Assembly: GCF_017888565.1 (NCBI RefSeq)
Contig: NZ_JAGHFX010000048.1
Location: 1-56,928, forward strand
Direction: 5' to 3'
DNA length: 56,928 nucleotides
From: Clostridium sp.
GTDB taxonomy: Bacteria; Bacillota; Clostridia; Clostridiales; Clostridiaceae
The notes beneath the pieces are model-generated. The model was not told where the DNA came from. It ran no database searches and was given only the letters and a program-made list of their open reading frames with translations. A program made the position numbers and the translations under genes. Of this stretch, positions 40,525 to 48,319 are shown piece after piece; within the stretch, counting starts at the first letter, position 1, and every line of letters begins with the position of its first letter.

Positions 40525-41457
40525 TTGGATAAATCAAAATTTTATACTAACAGAATAAATATAATTATAATAGCAATAATTTGTACCTTTCTATGGGGAA
40601 GTGCTTTTCCTGCAATTAAAGTAGGATATGAAATTTTTAATATAGCAAGTAGTGATGTTGGTGCAAAGCTTATATTTGCTGGATATAGATTCTTCTTAGC
40701 TGGAATTATTGTGTTAATAATAAAGTTATTAATGAAGCAAAGTATCTTTAATTTAACTTTTAAAGATATGAGAGAAATTACAATATTAGGACTTGGACAA
40801 ACGACTCTTCAATATATATTTTTCTACTTAGGAATGACATATACTACTGGAGTAAGAGGTTCAATTATAAATGGAACAGGTACATTTTTTAGTATCATAT
40901 TAGCACATTTTATTTATAAAAATGATAAGCTGAATTTCAATAAGATTTTAGGCTGCATAGTAGGATTTGCTGGAGTTATAATTGTAAACCTTGGAGGATC
41001 TTCAGTTTTAGAAGGAGGATTTTCTTTTAAAGGTGAAGGATTTATAATGCTTGCAGCTTTTATGCTTTCAATTTCATCAATATACAGTAAGAAGATAAGC
41101 CAAAATAAAGATGCATATACCATAACTGGTTATCAATTAGCTATAGGAGGATTAGCTTTAATATTAATCGGCTATATATTAGGAGGACACCTTACAAACT
41201 TTAATGTTAAATCTACTTCTTTATTATTATATATGGCATTATTATCATCAGTAGCATTCGCATTATGGTCTCAACTTTTAAAATACAATAAAGTTGGAGT
41301 AATTTCTGTTTTCAACTTTTTAATTCCTGTCTTTGGAACTATACTTTCAGCTATAGTCCTTAAAGAAAATATCTTTGATATAAAGATACTTATAGCTTTA
41401 ATATTAGTTTGTGCAGGGATTTATTTAGTATATAAAAAGAAGGAAATTAAGGAATAA
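40525..41457 (+). CDS. DMT-superfamily transporter (two EamA domains)
   Basis: This 310-residue inner-membrane protein has ten hydrophobic segments in two EamA repeats. The first opens with ICTFLWGSAFPAIKVG (about 18-33). The second has SSIYSKKIS and the VAFALWSQLLKYNKVG, VFNFLIPVFGTILSA and IKILIALILVCAGIYLVY segments. Such proteins export metabolites or amino acids. The start is TTG at 40525 with AAGGG about 10 bases upstream; no ATG in frame has a better site. The gene is monocistronic, with a terminator at 41470. Confidence 0.88.
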   Translation: MDKSKFYTNRINIIIIAIICTFLWGSAFPAIKVGYEIFNIASSDVGAKLIFAGYRFFLAGIIVLIIKLLMKQSIFNLTFKDMREITILGLGQTTLQYIFFYLGMTYTTGVRGSIINGTGTFFSIILAHFIYKNDKLNFNKILGCIVGFAGVIIVNLGGSSVLEGGFSFKGEGFIMLAAFMLSISSIYSKKISQNKDAYTITGYQLAIGGLALILIGYILGGHLTNFNVKSTSLLLYMALLSSVAFALWSQLLKYNKVGVISVFNFLIPVFGTILSAIVLKENIFDIKILIALILVCAGIYLVYKKKEIKE

Positions 41458-41469
41458 ACAAATAATTTA

Positions 41470-41515
41470 TAAAATAACTGTAATGAAGTAATAACTTTGT
41501 TACAGTTATTTTTAT
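41470..41515 (+). terminator. Terminator after the DMT transporter gene
   Basis: aaaataactgtaa pairs with ttacagttatttt, followed by a T-rich tail. The rest of the gap to 41774 shows nothing that I recognise. Confidence 0.75.
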
Positions 41516-41774
41516 AAATAAAGTTAATCATAAAAATATATGAATATTGCATTAATAATAAATCAATAGCAATTTAAAAATGTATTAATTTGATATAAAA
41601 ATGTAATAATGAAGTTAAATTAATTATAAATATAAATGAGTACTATAATTTGCAACATCAATATTGAAGAAATATAATATATGTTCTCATAAAATATAAT
41701 AAATAAATCGTGACATAAAAAGTATGCTCAATTCTATAGTTATTAAAAAAATTAATATAGAGAGGATTGTTAAT

Positions 41775-42038
41775 ATGTTAAAAATGCAAGATTTAGAATC
41801 GTGTTTTAAAACCGCAAAAGAAGAAGGTGTTGCTTTTATAGGGATTAAATTTAAAGTTGAAAAATTTGAGAGACCAGAGATAGTAATAAACGAATTAGAA
41901 GATTTTGATAAAAAGTTAGAATACTATAAGAAGTATTATAATGATGATTTAGTTTTAAGAGAATCTAGAGGAAGAAGAATAATAGGATTATCTTATGGTG
42001 ATTCATTAGGTTATATAGAAAATGAATTATTGTGGTAA
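41775..42038 (+). CDS. Small protein of unknown function
   Basis: I do not recognise this 87-residue protein. ATG 41775 is chosen because GAGAGG lies 9 bases upstream; the frame is open from 41724. The sequence is charged and soluble (VAFIGIKFKVEKFERPEI, then a Tyr/Lys-rich helix EYYKKYYNDD). It ends with SYGDSLGYIENELLW. A Gly-rich RRIIGLSYGD stretch near residue 66 is the most distinctive part. It is a single gene with a strong terminator at 42101. Confidence 0.65.
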   Translation: MLKMQDLESCFKTAKEEGVAFIGIKFKVEKFERPEIVINELEDFDKKLEYYKKYYNDDLVLRESRGRRIIGLSYGDSLGYIENELLW

Positions 42039-42100
42039 TGATTTTAAATAAATGTTCATGAGTGCAATTATAAGGATACTAATAATATAAAATTATACTT

Positions 42101-42147
42101 AAAAATACTAGTAAATAGGAAAAGTCCTACTTACTAGTATTTTTTTG
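42101..42147 (+). terminator. Strong terminator
   Basis: aaaaatactagtaaatagga pairs with tcctacttactagtattttt around aaag. The gap to 42512 otherwise holds one weak hydrophobic frame and no firm gene. Confidence 0.85.
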
Positions 42148-42512
42148 CTTTTTATAAAATAAGGTTATTTAATATATTAATAAAAATAACCGAAGGTATG
42201 TAGAAAAGATTGATATAATTTTAAAATGTTTATAAATAAAAATAAATTATATTGAATTTTAGTGGATTGGAAAATTCTAATATTACTTCTTTGCGATCCT
42301 ATTCAGCTTATGGAATCTGTATATTTATTGTAACTTTTATATTCGTAAAATATATCTATTCACCAATTTTAAAATCTATTGTATCATTATCTTATATAGT
42401 TTCAATTTTGCTATTTTATTTAAAGAAGCATGATATGTTTATAATATTATAATTTTAGTTACGTAAATCAATTAATTGAAACATAGATAATAAAAAAGAT
42501 TTGGAGAGAAAT

Positions 42513-43664
42513 ATGGGGAAAAGTAAAGAACTATTATTGATACGATATATATCATTTATTATTTTAATAGCTCAAATTTTTATTGAAGAAAAAAATACAA
42601 GTATTCTTAGTTTAATATTTATTTTGATGTTTATAATAAACAATAATCTTAGAATATTTTACTTTAGAAATGATAAATTAACTATTTTTTCTATGATTGT
42701 TGAAATAATAATATCACCAATAGCTTATTTAAACTTTGGAGGAAGCATTTTATTTTATTTAATAGGAGTAACTATAGATGCCTTTACATTAAAATTTGAA
42801 AAAATAAAATATATCTTTTTAATTGTAATATCTTTAATATCACTATCTAGTAAATTTAATAAAAATATAGAAGATGGGTTTATTAATTTAGTTATTATGT
42901 TTATTTTTATAATTCTTTTAAATTACATATCTAGATTGCATAATACAAAAAGAGAAGCTCAAAGGTTATATGATAAGCTTAGAGTGTCTGAGGAAAATTT
43001 AATTGAAACAAAAAAGCACCTTGAAGAATGTCTTACTTCAATAGAAGAGTTAACAGTACTTAAGGAAAGAAATAGAATATCAAGAGAAATACATGATAGT
43101 GTTGGACATTCGTTATCTACAGCTATGATTCAGCTATCTGCAATGGAAAGTATAGCCGATAAAGAAGGAAGCATGCTAAAAGATATGGCAAGTAACTTAA
43201 GAGATTTTATAAATGAGAGTTTTCAAGATGTTAAAAGGGCAGTAAGTGAACTTAAATCTGATGACTATGATAATTACAGAGGATTAATTAGAATTCAAGA
43301 GTTGTGTAAGAACTTTGAAAAGATGTCAGGTGTAGAAGTGAATATTATTTTATCAAAGGGTGATTGGACTCTTTCTACAAAACAAAGTACTCACTTATAT
43401 AGAATAACTCAAGAAGTTTTATCAAATGCTTTAAGACATGGAAAAGCATCTAAGGTTAAAGTAATTATGAACTTTACAGAAAATGATTTTGTAATATCTT
43501 TTAAAGATAATGGCATAGGAACTGATATTATAAAAGAAAGTGGATTTGGACTTAAAAATATAAGAGAAAGATCTGAAGAAATAGATGGAATAATTGATGT
43601 AAGTTCAGAGATAGGAAAAGGATTTTTTATAAAGCTTGTAATTCCTAGAGAAAAGGAGAATTAG
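42513..43664 (+). CDS. Sensor histidine kinase, NarL-system type (HisKA_3)
   Basis: This 383-residue membrane kinase has five or six hydrophobic segments in residues 5-150, with hardly any external loops, so it probably senses a membrane or intramembrane signal. A coiled coil leads to the HisKA_3 site RNRISREIHDSVGHSLS, whose His is phosphorylated. The ATPase part has QEVLSNALRHG (N box), DNGIGTD (G1) and GFGLKNIRER (G2). ATG 42513 has GGAGAG upstream. The response regulator starts one base after its stop, and an ABC exporter follows. This layout resembles the DesK/YvfT-type units that respond to membrane stress. Confidence 0.92.
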   Translation: MGKSKELLLIRYISFIILIAQIFIEEKNTSILSLIFILMFIINNNLRIFYFRNDKLTIFSMIVEIIISPIAYLNFGGSILFYLIGVTIDAFTLKFEKIKYIFLIVISLISLSSKFNKNIEDGFINLVIMFIFIILLNYISRLHNTKREAQRLYDKLRVSEENLIETKKHLEECLTSIEELTVLKERNRISREIHDSVGHSLSTAMIQLSAMESIADKEGSMLKDMASNLRDFINESFQDVKRAVSELKSDDYDNYRGLIRIQELCKNFEKMSGVEVNIILSKGDWTLSTKQSTHLYRITQEVLSNALRHGKASKVKVIMNFTENDFVISFKDNGIGTDIIKESGFGLKNIRERSEEIDGIIDVSSEIGKGFFIKLVIPREKEN

Positions 43665-43665
43665 G

Positions 43666-44310
43666 ATGGCGAAAATTAAAATATTAATTGTAGATGATGA
43701 AAAACTAATTAGAGAAGGCTTAAAAATTATGCTTTCAACTTTTGATGATATAGAAGTGGTTGATACTGCTGAAAATGGATATAAAGCTTTAGAAGTGTGT
43801 AAAAATAAAGATATAGATGTAGTTCTTATGGATATAAGAATGAAAGATTGTGATGGAGTAATGGGCACTAGACTTATTAAGGAGCAATTTACTAAGATTA
43901 AAGTTATTATATTAACTACATTTAAAGATAAAGAATATATTCAAGATGCATTAAAATATGGAGCTTTTGGATATTTGTTAAAGGATAGTTCTCATCAAGT
44001 TATTTATGAAGGAATAAAAACAGCTTATATGGGAAATATGGTTGTTCATCCTGACGTAGCAAATGAAATTCTTAGTAATAACAATCATAGTTTAAATGAT
44101 AAAGAAATAAAAAAGTATGATTTTTCAGATAAAGAATTACAAATTATTAAATACATTGCTGAAGGATTAACCAATAAAGAAATCTCAGAAAAACTTTATT
44201 TATCAGAAGGGACTATAAAAAATAATATTACCAATATTTTAGCTAAGTTAACCCTTAGAGATAGAACACAAATTGCAATTTTTGCATTTAAAAATGGAAT
44301 AGTGACTTAA
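43666..44310 (+). CDS. Response regulator, NarL/FixJ family
   Basis: This 214-residue regulator has an N-terminal receiver domain (acidic pair Asp10-Asp11, phospho-acceptor Asp56 in VVLMDIRM, a Thr in ILTTF and a Lys in GYLLKDS). A C-terminal LuxR-type helix-turn-helix follows (FSDKELQIIKYIAEGLTNKE, then SEGTIKNNI). It is translationally coupled to the kinase, with the GGAGAATTAGG site overlapping the kinase stop. It probably activates the downstream ABC exporter operon. Confidence 0.94.
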   Translation: MAKIKILIVDDEKLIREGLKIMLSTFDDIEVVDTAENGYKALEVCKNKDIDVVLMDIRMKDCDGVMGTRLIKEQFTKIKVIILTTFKDKEYIQDALKYGAFGYLLKDSSHQVIYEGIKTAYMGNMVVHPDVANEILSNNNHSLNDKEIKKYDFSDKELQIIKYIAEGLTNKEISEKLYLSEGTIKNNITNILAKLTLRDRTQIAIFAFKNGIVT

Positions 44311-44343
44311 GTCATTTATGTAGTGACTTGTAGTGATAGCATG

Positions 44344-44388
44344 CCCCTTAGCTTTGTCTTATTATATAATTAAGATAAAGCTAGGGGG
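44344..44388 (+). promoter_or_regulatory. Hairpin that masks the ribosome binding site of the ABC ATPase gene
   Basis: ccccttagctttgtctt (44344-44360) pairs with aagataaagctaggggg (44372-44388). The GGGGG in the 3' arm is the ribosome binding site for the ATG at 44397. The fold could act as a terminator-like attenuator or as a translational brake. Which of the two cannot be told from sequence. Confidence 0.6.
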
Positions 44389-44396
44389 TATTTTAA

Positions 44397-45332
44397 ATGA
44401 GTATCATAGAAGTAAAAAATGTTACAAAAAGATTCAACGATAAGTTAGTTTTAGATAATGTAAGTTATGAAGTTAATAAAGGAGAAATATTTGGATTTAT
44501 AGGACCTAATGGAGCAGGAAAATCAACCTTAATCAATATAATGACCAGTCTTTTAACTCCAGATAGTGGAACAGTTAAAATTTGTGGTTATGATATTTTA
44601 AAAGAGCCAATAAAAGCTAAAGAGTGTATAGGTTATGTCCCACAAGATATTTCCTTAATAGAAGAATTAAATGCTTATGATAATTTAGAGTTTTTTGGTG
44701 CTTTATATGGTTTAAAGGGAAAAGAACTTAAAGAAAGAATAAATGAAGCCTTAGAAGTTACAGGACTTCAAGAAAAGAAAAAAGAAAAAGTTAAAAAATT
44801 TTCAGGTGGAATGAAGAGAAGGCTTAATATTGCAGCAGCTATTATGCATCATCCAAAAGTCTTAATAATGGATGAGCCTACTGTTGGCGTTGATCCACAA
44901 TCAAGAAATCATATATTTACTTTTACAAAAAATATTTGCAGGGAATGGGGTACAACAGTTATATATACATCTCATTACATGGAAGAAGTTGAGGAGCTAT
45001 GTAAAAGGGTATTTATTATAGATTTAGGCAAAGAAGTATCTTATGGAACAAAAGAAGAAATAAAATCCTCAGTATTTCCTAATAACAAGGTGATAATAGA
45101 ATCTAGCAATATTACAGCTGAAGTTCTTTTAAATATAGAAAAATTAACAGGGGTAATAAAAGTTAAAGAACAAGATGATATTATTTCTTTAACTATAGAT
45201 TCAAATTTTAAGCTTCATAATGTACTTAGCATAATAGAGCAATATGGAGTTAATGTAAAAAAGATAAGCTATGAAGATGCACGACTAGAGGATGTATTTT
45301 TAGCCTTAACAGGAAAGAAGTTAAGGGATTAG
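44397..45332 (+). CDS. ABC exporter ATP-binding protein
   Basis: This 311-residue ATPase has Walker A GPNGAGKST at 36-44, a Q-loop in YVPQDISL, signature FSGGMKRRLNIA at about 139-150, Walker B VLIMDEPTVGVD and switch His in YTSHYMEE. The C-terminal 90 residues form the extension usual in drug or peptide ABC-2 exporters. It pairs with the two permeases directly downstream. The genes are spaced 11 bases apart and then overlap by 10. Regulation is likely by the kinase/regulator pair upstream and by the hairpin at 44344. Confidence 0.94.
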   Translation: MSIIEVKNVTKRFNDKLVLDNVSYEVNKGEIFGFIGPNGAGKSTLINIMTSLLTPDSGTVKICGYDILKEPIKAKECIGYVPQDISLIEELNAYDNLEFFGALYGLKGKELKERINEALEVTGLQEKKKEKVKKFSGGMKRRLNIAAAIMHHPKVLIMDEPTVGVDPQSRNHIFTFTKNICREWGTTVIYTSHYMEEVEELCKRVFIIDLGKEVSYGTKEEIKSSVFPNNKVIIESSNITAEVLLNIEKLTGVIKVKEQDDIISLTIDSNFKLHNVLSIIEQYGVNVKKISYEDARLEDVFLALTGKKLRD

Positions 45333-45343
45333 GGGTGAGTTAA

Positions 45344-46438
45344 ATGAAATTAATATATTATACAAAGACAACCTTAAAAGGAATGGTCTCTAATGGAGCT
45401 GTAACACTTTTATACTATATACTATTTCCAGTTTTATTAGCAGCTTTTATGGGATTTTTTCAAAAAACACTTATGGATAGTCCATTAAAATTAGCAACTT
45501 TAAAAATTCAAATAAATGATATGGATAATAGTACTATGTCTAAAAATTTAGTATCCTTTTTAGAAAGTAATGATATGAAGGAACTTGTTGAAATAACTGA
45601 TAATAAAGCAAATGTAGAAGTTTCAATTCCAAAAGGATATGAAAATAATATTGTATCTTTAAAAAGTGGAGAAATAACCATAAATAAGCTAGAAGAAGGT
45701 TACAGTAATTCTACCAATACCTTAAAAACCATTTTAGATAAATATCATGAAAGTCTTTATGTTAGTTTATCTGGAGGATCTAATGAAGACTTAGCAAAAG
45801 TTTCTGGAGAATCTGTTATTGAAAAAATAGATATATATTCTAAAAAAACATCTAGTAGTTATGAAAAAATGGCTGCATCAATGATAGCCTTTGTAATAAG
45901 TATGTTGATTTTTAGTCTTATACAATCTAATTATGCAGAGGTGAGCGTAAATCTTGATAAAAGGGTTGCATCAACACCTATAACTAGAAAGCAATATTTT
46001 TATTATGATTCTTTTGCATTATTTGTATATTCAACTGTTATTATTTCAGGATATGTATTTTTCTTTAGAATTTCAGGAATAAGCTTTACTGGAGGTATTT
46101 TCCCTTTACTAATATTAATTTTAACTTCGTCTATGTTAGTAGTATCATTAAGTAAATTTGTTTACACCTTTTTTGGTGCTAAGTATGGTAAGGTTGTAGG
46201 AGCATTGATATTTACACTTCCTATAATAGGAATGGAAATGTTCACTGGTGAAGGAAATGCATTAAAAGTTTTATCACCAACACATTATATTTCAAAATTA
46301 TTTACTTTATATAATTTAAATGGAAGCTTTAGTGCCAATAATAAGGATTTAATATTAATTCTTTCTGTTTCAATAATACTATTTATAATTGCAATATTAA
46401 AAATAAGTTTATCTAAGGAGGAAAGAAGATGCGCTTAA
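45344..46438 (+). CDS. ABC-2 type permease, subunit 1
   Basis: This 364-residue membrane protein has one N-terminal hydrophobic segment (about 20-40) and an external domain of about 140 residues. Five C-terminal segments follow (from about 183, SMIAFVISMLIFSLIQ). The LDKRVASTPITRKQYFYYD loop is characteristic of ABC-2 permeases. The start codon follows GGGTGAGTTAA. Substrate candidates are antimicrobial peptides or lipids. The ending overlaps the next gene by 10 bases (ATG 46429 inside codons before the stop). Confidence 0.9.
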   Translation: MKLIYYTKTTLKGMVSNGAVTLLYYILFPVLLAAFMGFFQKTLMDSPLKLATLKIQINDMDNSTMSKNLVSFLESNDMKELVEITDNKANVEVSIPKGYENNIVSLKSGEITINKLEEGYSNSTNTLKTILDKYHESLYVSLSGGSNEDLAKVSGESVIEKIDIYSKKTSSSYEKMAASMIAFVISMLIFSLIQSNYAEVSVNLDKRVASTPITRKQYFYYDSFALFVYSTVIISGYVFFFRISGISFTGGIFPLLILILTSSMLVVSLSKFVYTFFGAKYGKVVGALIFTLPIIGMEMFTGEGNALKVLSPTHYISKLFTLYNLNGSFSANNKDLILILSVSIILFIIAILKISLSKEERRCA

Positions 46439-47499
46439 TAAGATTAACTTTAATTAATTTAAGAAGAAGTTTAAAAAATCCAGCTATCTTAATGATGACA
46501 TTTTTCCTTCCAATGGTAGTATTATTTGGAGTAGTTGGACCTAGTTCAAAGGAATCATCCTTAGGCAAGATAGGAATATTAGATAAATCTTCTGGTAAAT
46601 ATTCAAAGGATTTAATAAGTGATTTATCTGAAAAATATTCAATAGAAGAGTTAGATGGCGAAGCTGAAGATAGCTACAATGATTTAAGAGATAAAAAGCT
46701 TGGAGCTATATATGTAATAGACGAGGATTTTGAAGAAAAAATAAACAATGGAGAAGTTCCTAAGATAAAAACTTATATAAATGAAGCTGGTATGGGAGCT
46801 GTTGTTGCAGATAATATTATAGCTGATTATATTAATAAGTTGATTAAAGAGGGCATAAACGATGGGCTTAGTACCAACACTGTTAAAACTGTAATAGAGG
46901 ATAATTTTGAAGTAAATAAAGCTGATTATGTTCTTACTGTCTTAATGATATGCTATTTTATGATGATAGGTGGATCTATATTAACTGATGATATAATTAA
47001 ACTTAAGGCTCAAAAGGTTTTAAGAAGAACAATATCAACTGGAAATTCAGATAAAGTTATTTTAGGTTCTCTATATTTATCAGCATTTATTCTTCAAAGT
47101 GTAATAAGCTCAATAACATTAATTTTATCAATTAATATATTTAAAATAGAAAATTACAACTTGGTGGAAGGTATACTAGTTATTACGTTAAGTAGTTTAG
47201 TTACAACATCTCTAATTATAGCTGCAACAAGATGGCTTAAAAATGCAACAATATCAAGTTTAGCTATTGTAGTTTTTGGACTACTATCCTTTGGTGTTGC
47301 AATGCTAGGAAGCGGGCTTCAAGAATTTGATAATGTACCTCAAATAATAAATAGTTTAAGTATAATTTCACCATTTTCATGGATGGTACAAATTATAAAC
47401 GAAGGTAAAATAGTAGTACCGCTTATAGTTATAATATTAATGTCAGCAGTATTCTTTACAGCAGGAAGCTTTAGACTTAGAGATTATGCTAAGGAGTAG
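46429..47499 (+). CDS. ABC-2 type permease, subunit 2
   Basis: This 356-residue membrane protein has the same plan as subunit 1: an N-terminal segment (about 18-36, PAILMMTFFLPMVVLFGVVG), an external domain and five C-terminal segments beginning near 166. The LKAQKVLRRTISTGNSDKV loop corresponds to the RVASTPI loop of its partner. GGAGG lies upstream inside the preceding gene, so translation is coupled. The two probably form a heterodimer with the ATPase from 44397. Confidence 0.9.
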   Translation: MRLIRLTLINLRRSLKNPAILMMTFFLPMVVLFGVVGPSSKESSLGKIGILDKSSGKYSKDLISDLSEKYSIEELDGEAEDSYNDLRDKKLGAIYVIDEDFEEKINNGEVPKIKTYINEAGMGAVVADNIIADYINKLIKEGINDGLSTNTVKTVIEDNFEVNKADYVLTVLMICYFMMIGGSILTDDIIKLKAQKVLRRTISTGNSDKVILGSLYLSAFILQSVISSITLILSINIFKIENYNLVEGILVITLSSLVTTSLIIAATRWLKNATISSLAIVVFGLLSFGVAMLGSGLQEFDNVPQIINSLSIISPFSWMVQIINEGKIVVPLIVIILMSAVFFTAGSFRLRDYAKE

Positions 47500-47511
47500 T
47501 AAATTTGTTTT

Positions 47512-47541
47512 AGGTAGAAGAAATATTTCTTCTACCTTTAT
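47512..47541 (+). terminator. Perfect hairpin terminator of the ABC exporter operon
   Basis: aggtagaagaaa pairs fully with tttcttctacct, followed by ttatttat. Confidence 0.75.
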
Positions 47542-47550
47542 TTATATATA

Positions 47551-48005
47551 AGATAAATTACAATATCAAGTGCAACACTAATTAATTTTAAAAAAATAAC
47601 CCATACAGGTACGTTCATGTTAAGGTAATAATTTACTAGAAAACCACTTTAAAGGGCATGACAATATGAGTTATAAAAATATTACTATAAATTAACGATA
47701 TAGTATAGTAGAACATTCAAATTTAGGATGGAATATATCTAAATTAGCTAAAGGACTTAATAGAAGCAAGGCCACTATTTCAAGAGAGATTAAAGGAAAT
47801 ACTACAAATTTGCTTAAAACTATTACTGTTGATAGTGGTAAAGAATTTGCTGGATATGAAGAATTAGAGTTAACTTTAACTTTAACTTTAACTTTGCTGC
47901 TCCCTAGAGTTCTTGGTAAAGAGGTGCCAACGAAAAGACTAATGGATTAATCAGAGAAATTTTCCCCAATAAGTTTGATTTTTTTCTCTATCACTCATCT
48001 AAATT
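47551..48005 (+). mobile_element. Degenerate IS30-family element, copy 1
   Basis: The left end and leader (47551-47665) precede ATG 47666 of a broken transposase. It reads SYKNITIN, stop, RYSIVEHSNLGWNISKLAKG, LNRSKATISREIKGN (the IS30 helix-turn-helix), then TITVDSGKEFAGYEELE from the DDE core. The end, in another frame, reads SW, stop, RGANEKTNGLIREIFPNKFD. The middle of the gene is deleted, and a TTAACT repeat (four units near 47870-47895) has expanded inside it. The element cannot move on its own. Its first 210 bases match copy 2 at 53161 at about nine of ten positions without gaps. Confidence 0.85.
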
Positions 48006-48106
48006 TAACCATAACTCATTTTAATTATTTTTTAATTTTAGTTTATATATATAAATTTTTTATGTTATTAAAAATGTTATAATTTGTCTTTTTTTATTAG
48101 AATATA

Positions 48107-48135
48107 TTTACATTAATTATATTATATTGTAGAAT
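48107..48135 (+). promoter_or_regulatory. Promoter of the peptide/radical SAM cluster
   Basis: TTTACA (48107-48112) and TAGAAT (48130-48135) are 17 bases apart, 47 bases before the precursor ATG at 48183. Confidence 0.55.
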
Positions 48136-48182
48136 TAGAATAAATAGGAGTTATCCTATGTTATTAATAAGGGGGGGAAGTT

Positions 48183-48263
48183 ATGAAGTTATTTGCATTT
48201 GCAAAAAGAAGAAAACCAGTATCATTTAGAGATAATTTTACACATACTAAATATTCTATTTAA
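48183..48263 (+). CDS. Putative RiPP precursor peptide (26 residues)
   Basis: ATG 48183 follows a very strong G7 ribosome binding site (48171-48177). The product has a short hydrophobic-basic front (Phe4, Phe6, then K8-R9-R10-K11) and an aromatic, polar end from Phe15 to Ile26. That end includes the tripeptide F15-R16-D17, N18-F19, H21 and K23-Y24. It has no Cys, no signal peptide and no double-Gly site. Position first in a radical SAM operon, followed by a leaky terminator, fits a precursor peptide. A second frame starts at ATG 48158 with its own AGGAG, but reads a different frame. If the G7 run had six G, that start would extend this peptide by eight residues. I could not match it to a named precursor family. 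Confidence 0.65.
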   Translation: MKLFAFAKRRKPVSFRDNFTHTKYSI

Positions 48264-48269
48264 ATTTAA

Positions 48270-48303
48270 AAAAGGAGCAATAGGTATAATGTTGCTCCTT
48301 TTA
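48270..48303 (+). terminator. Leaky terminator between precursor and radical SAM genes
   Basis: aaaaggagcaa (48270-48280) pairs with ttgctcctttt (48292-48302). Placed after the precursor stop, it would give many precursor messages and few enzyme messages, a common RiPP layout. Confidence 0.7.
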
Positions 48304-48319
48304 ATATATTGAGTAAAGG

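Noticed and set aside
42252..42452. Possible 66-codon hydrophobic protein from a TTG start
   Set aside because: No ribosome binding site precedes the TTG, no family resemblance was seen, and hydrophobic frames arise easily in AT-rich DNA. The gap is better left without a gene.
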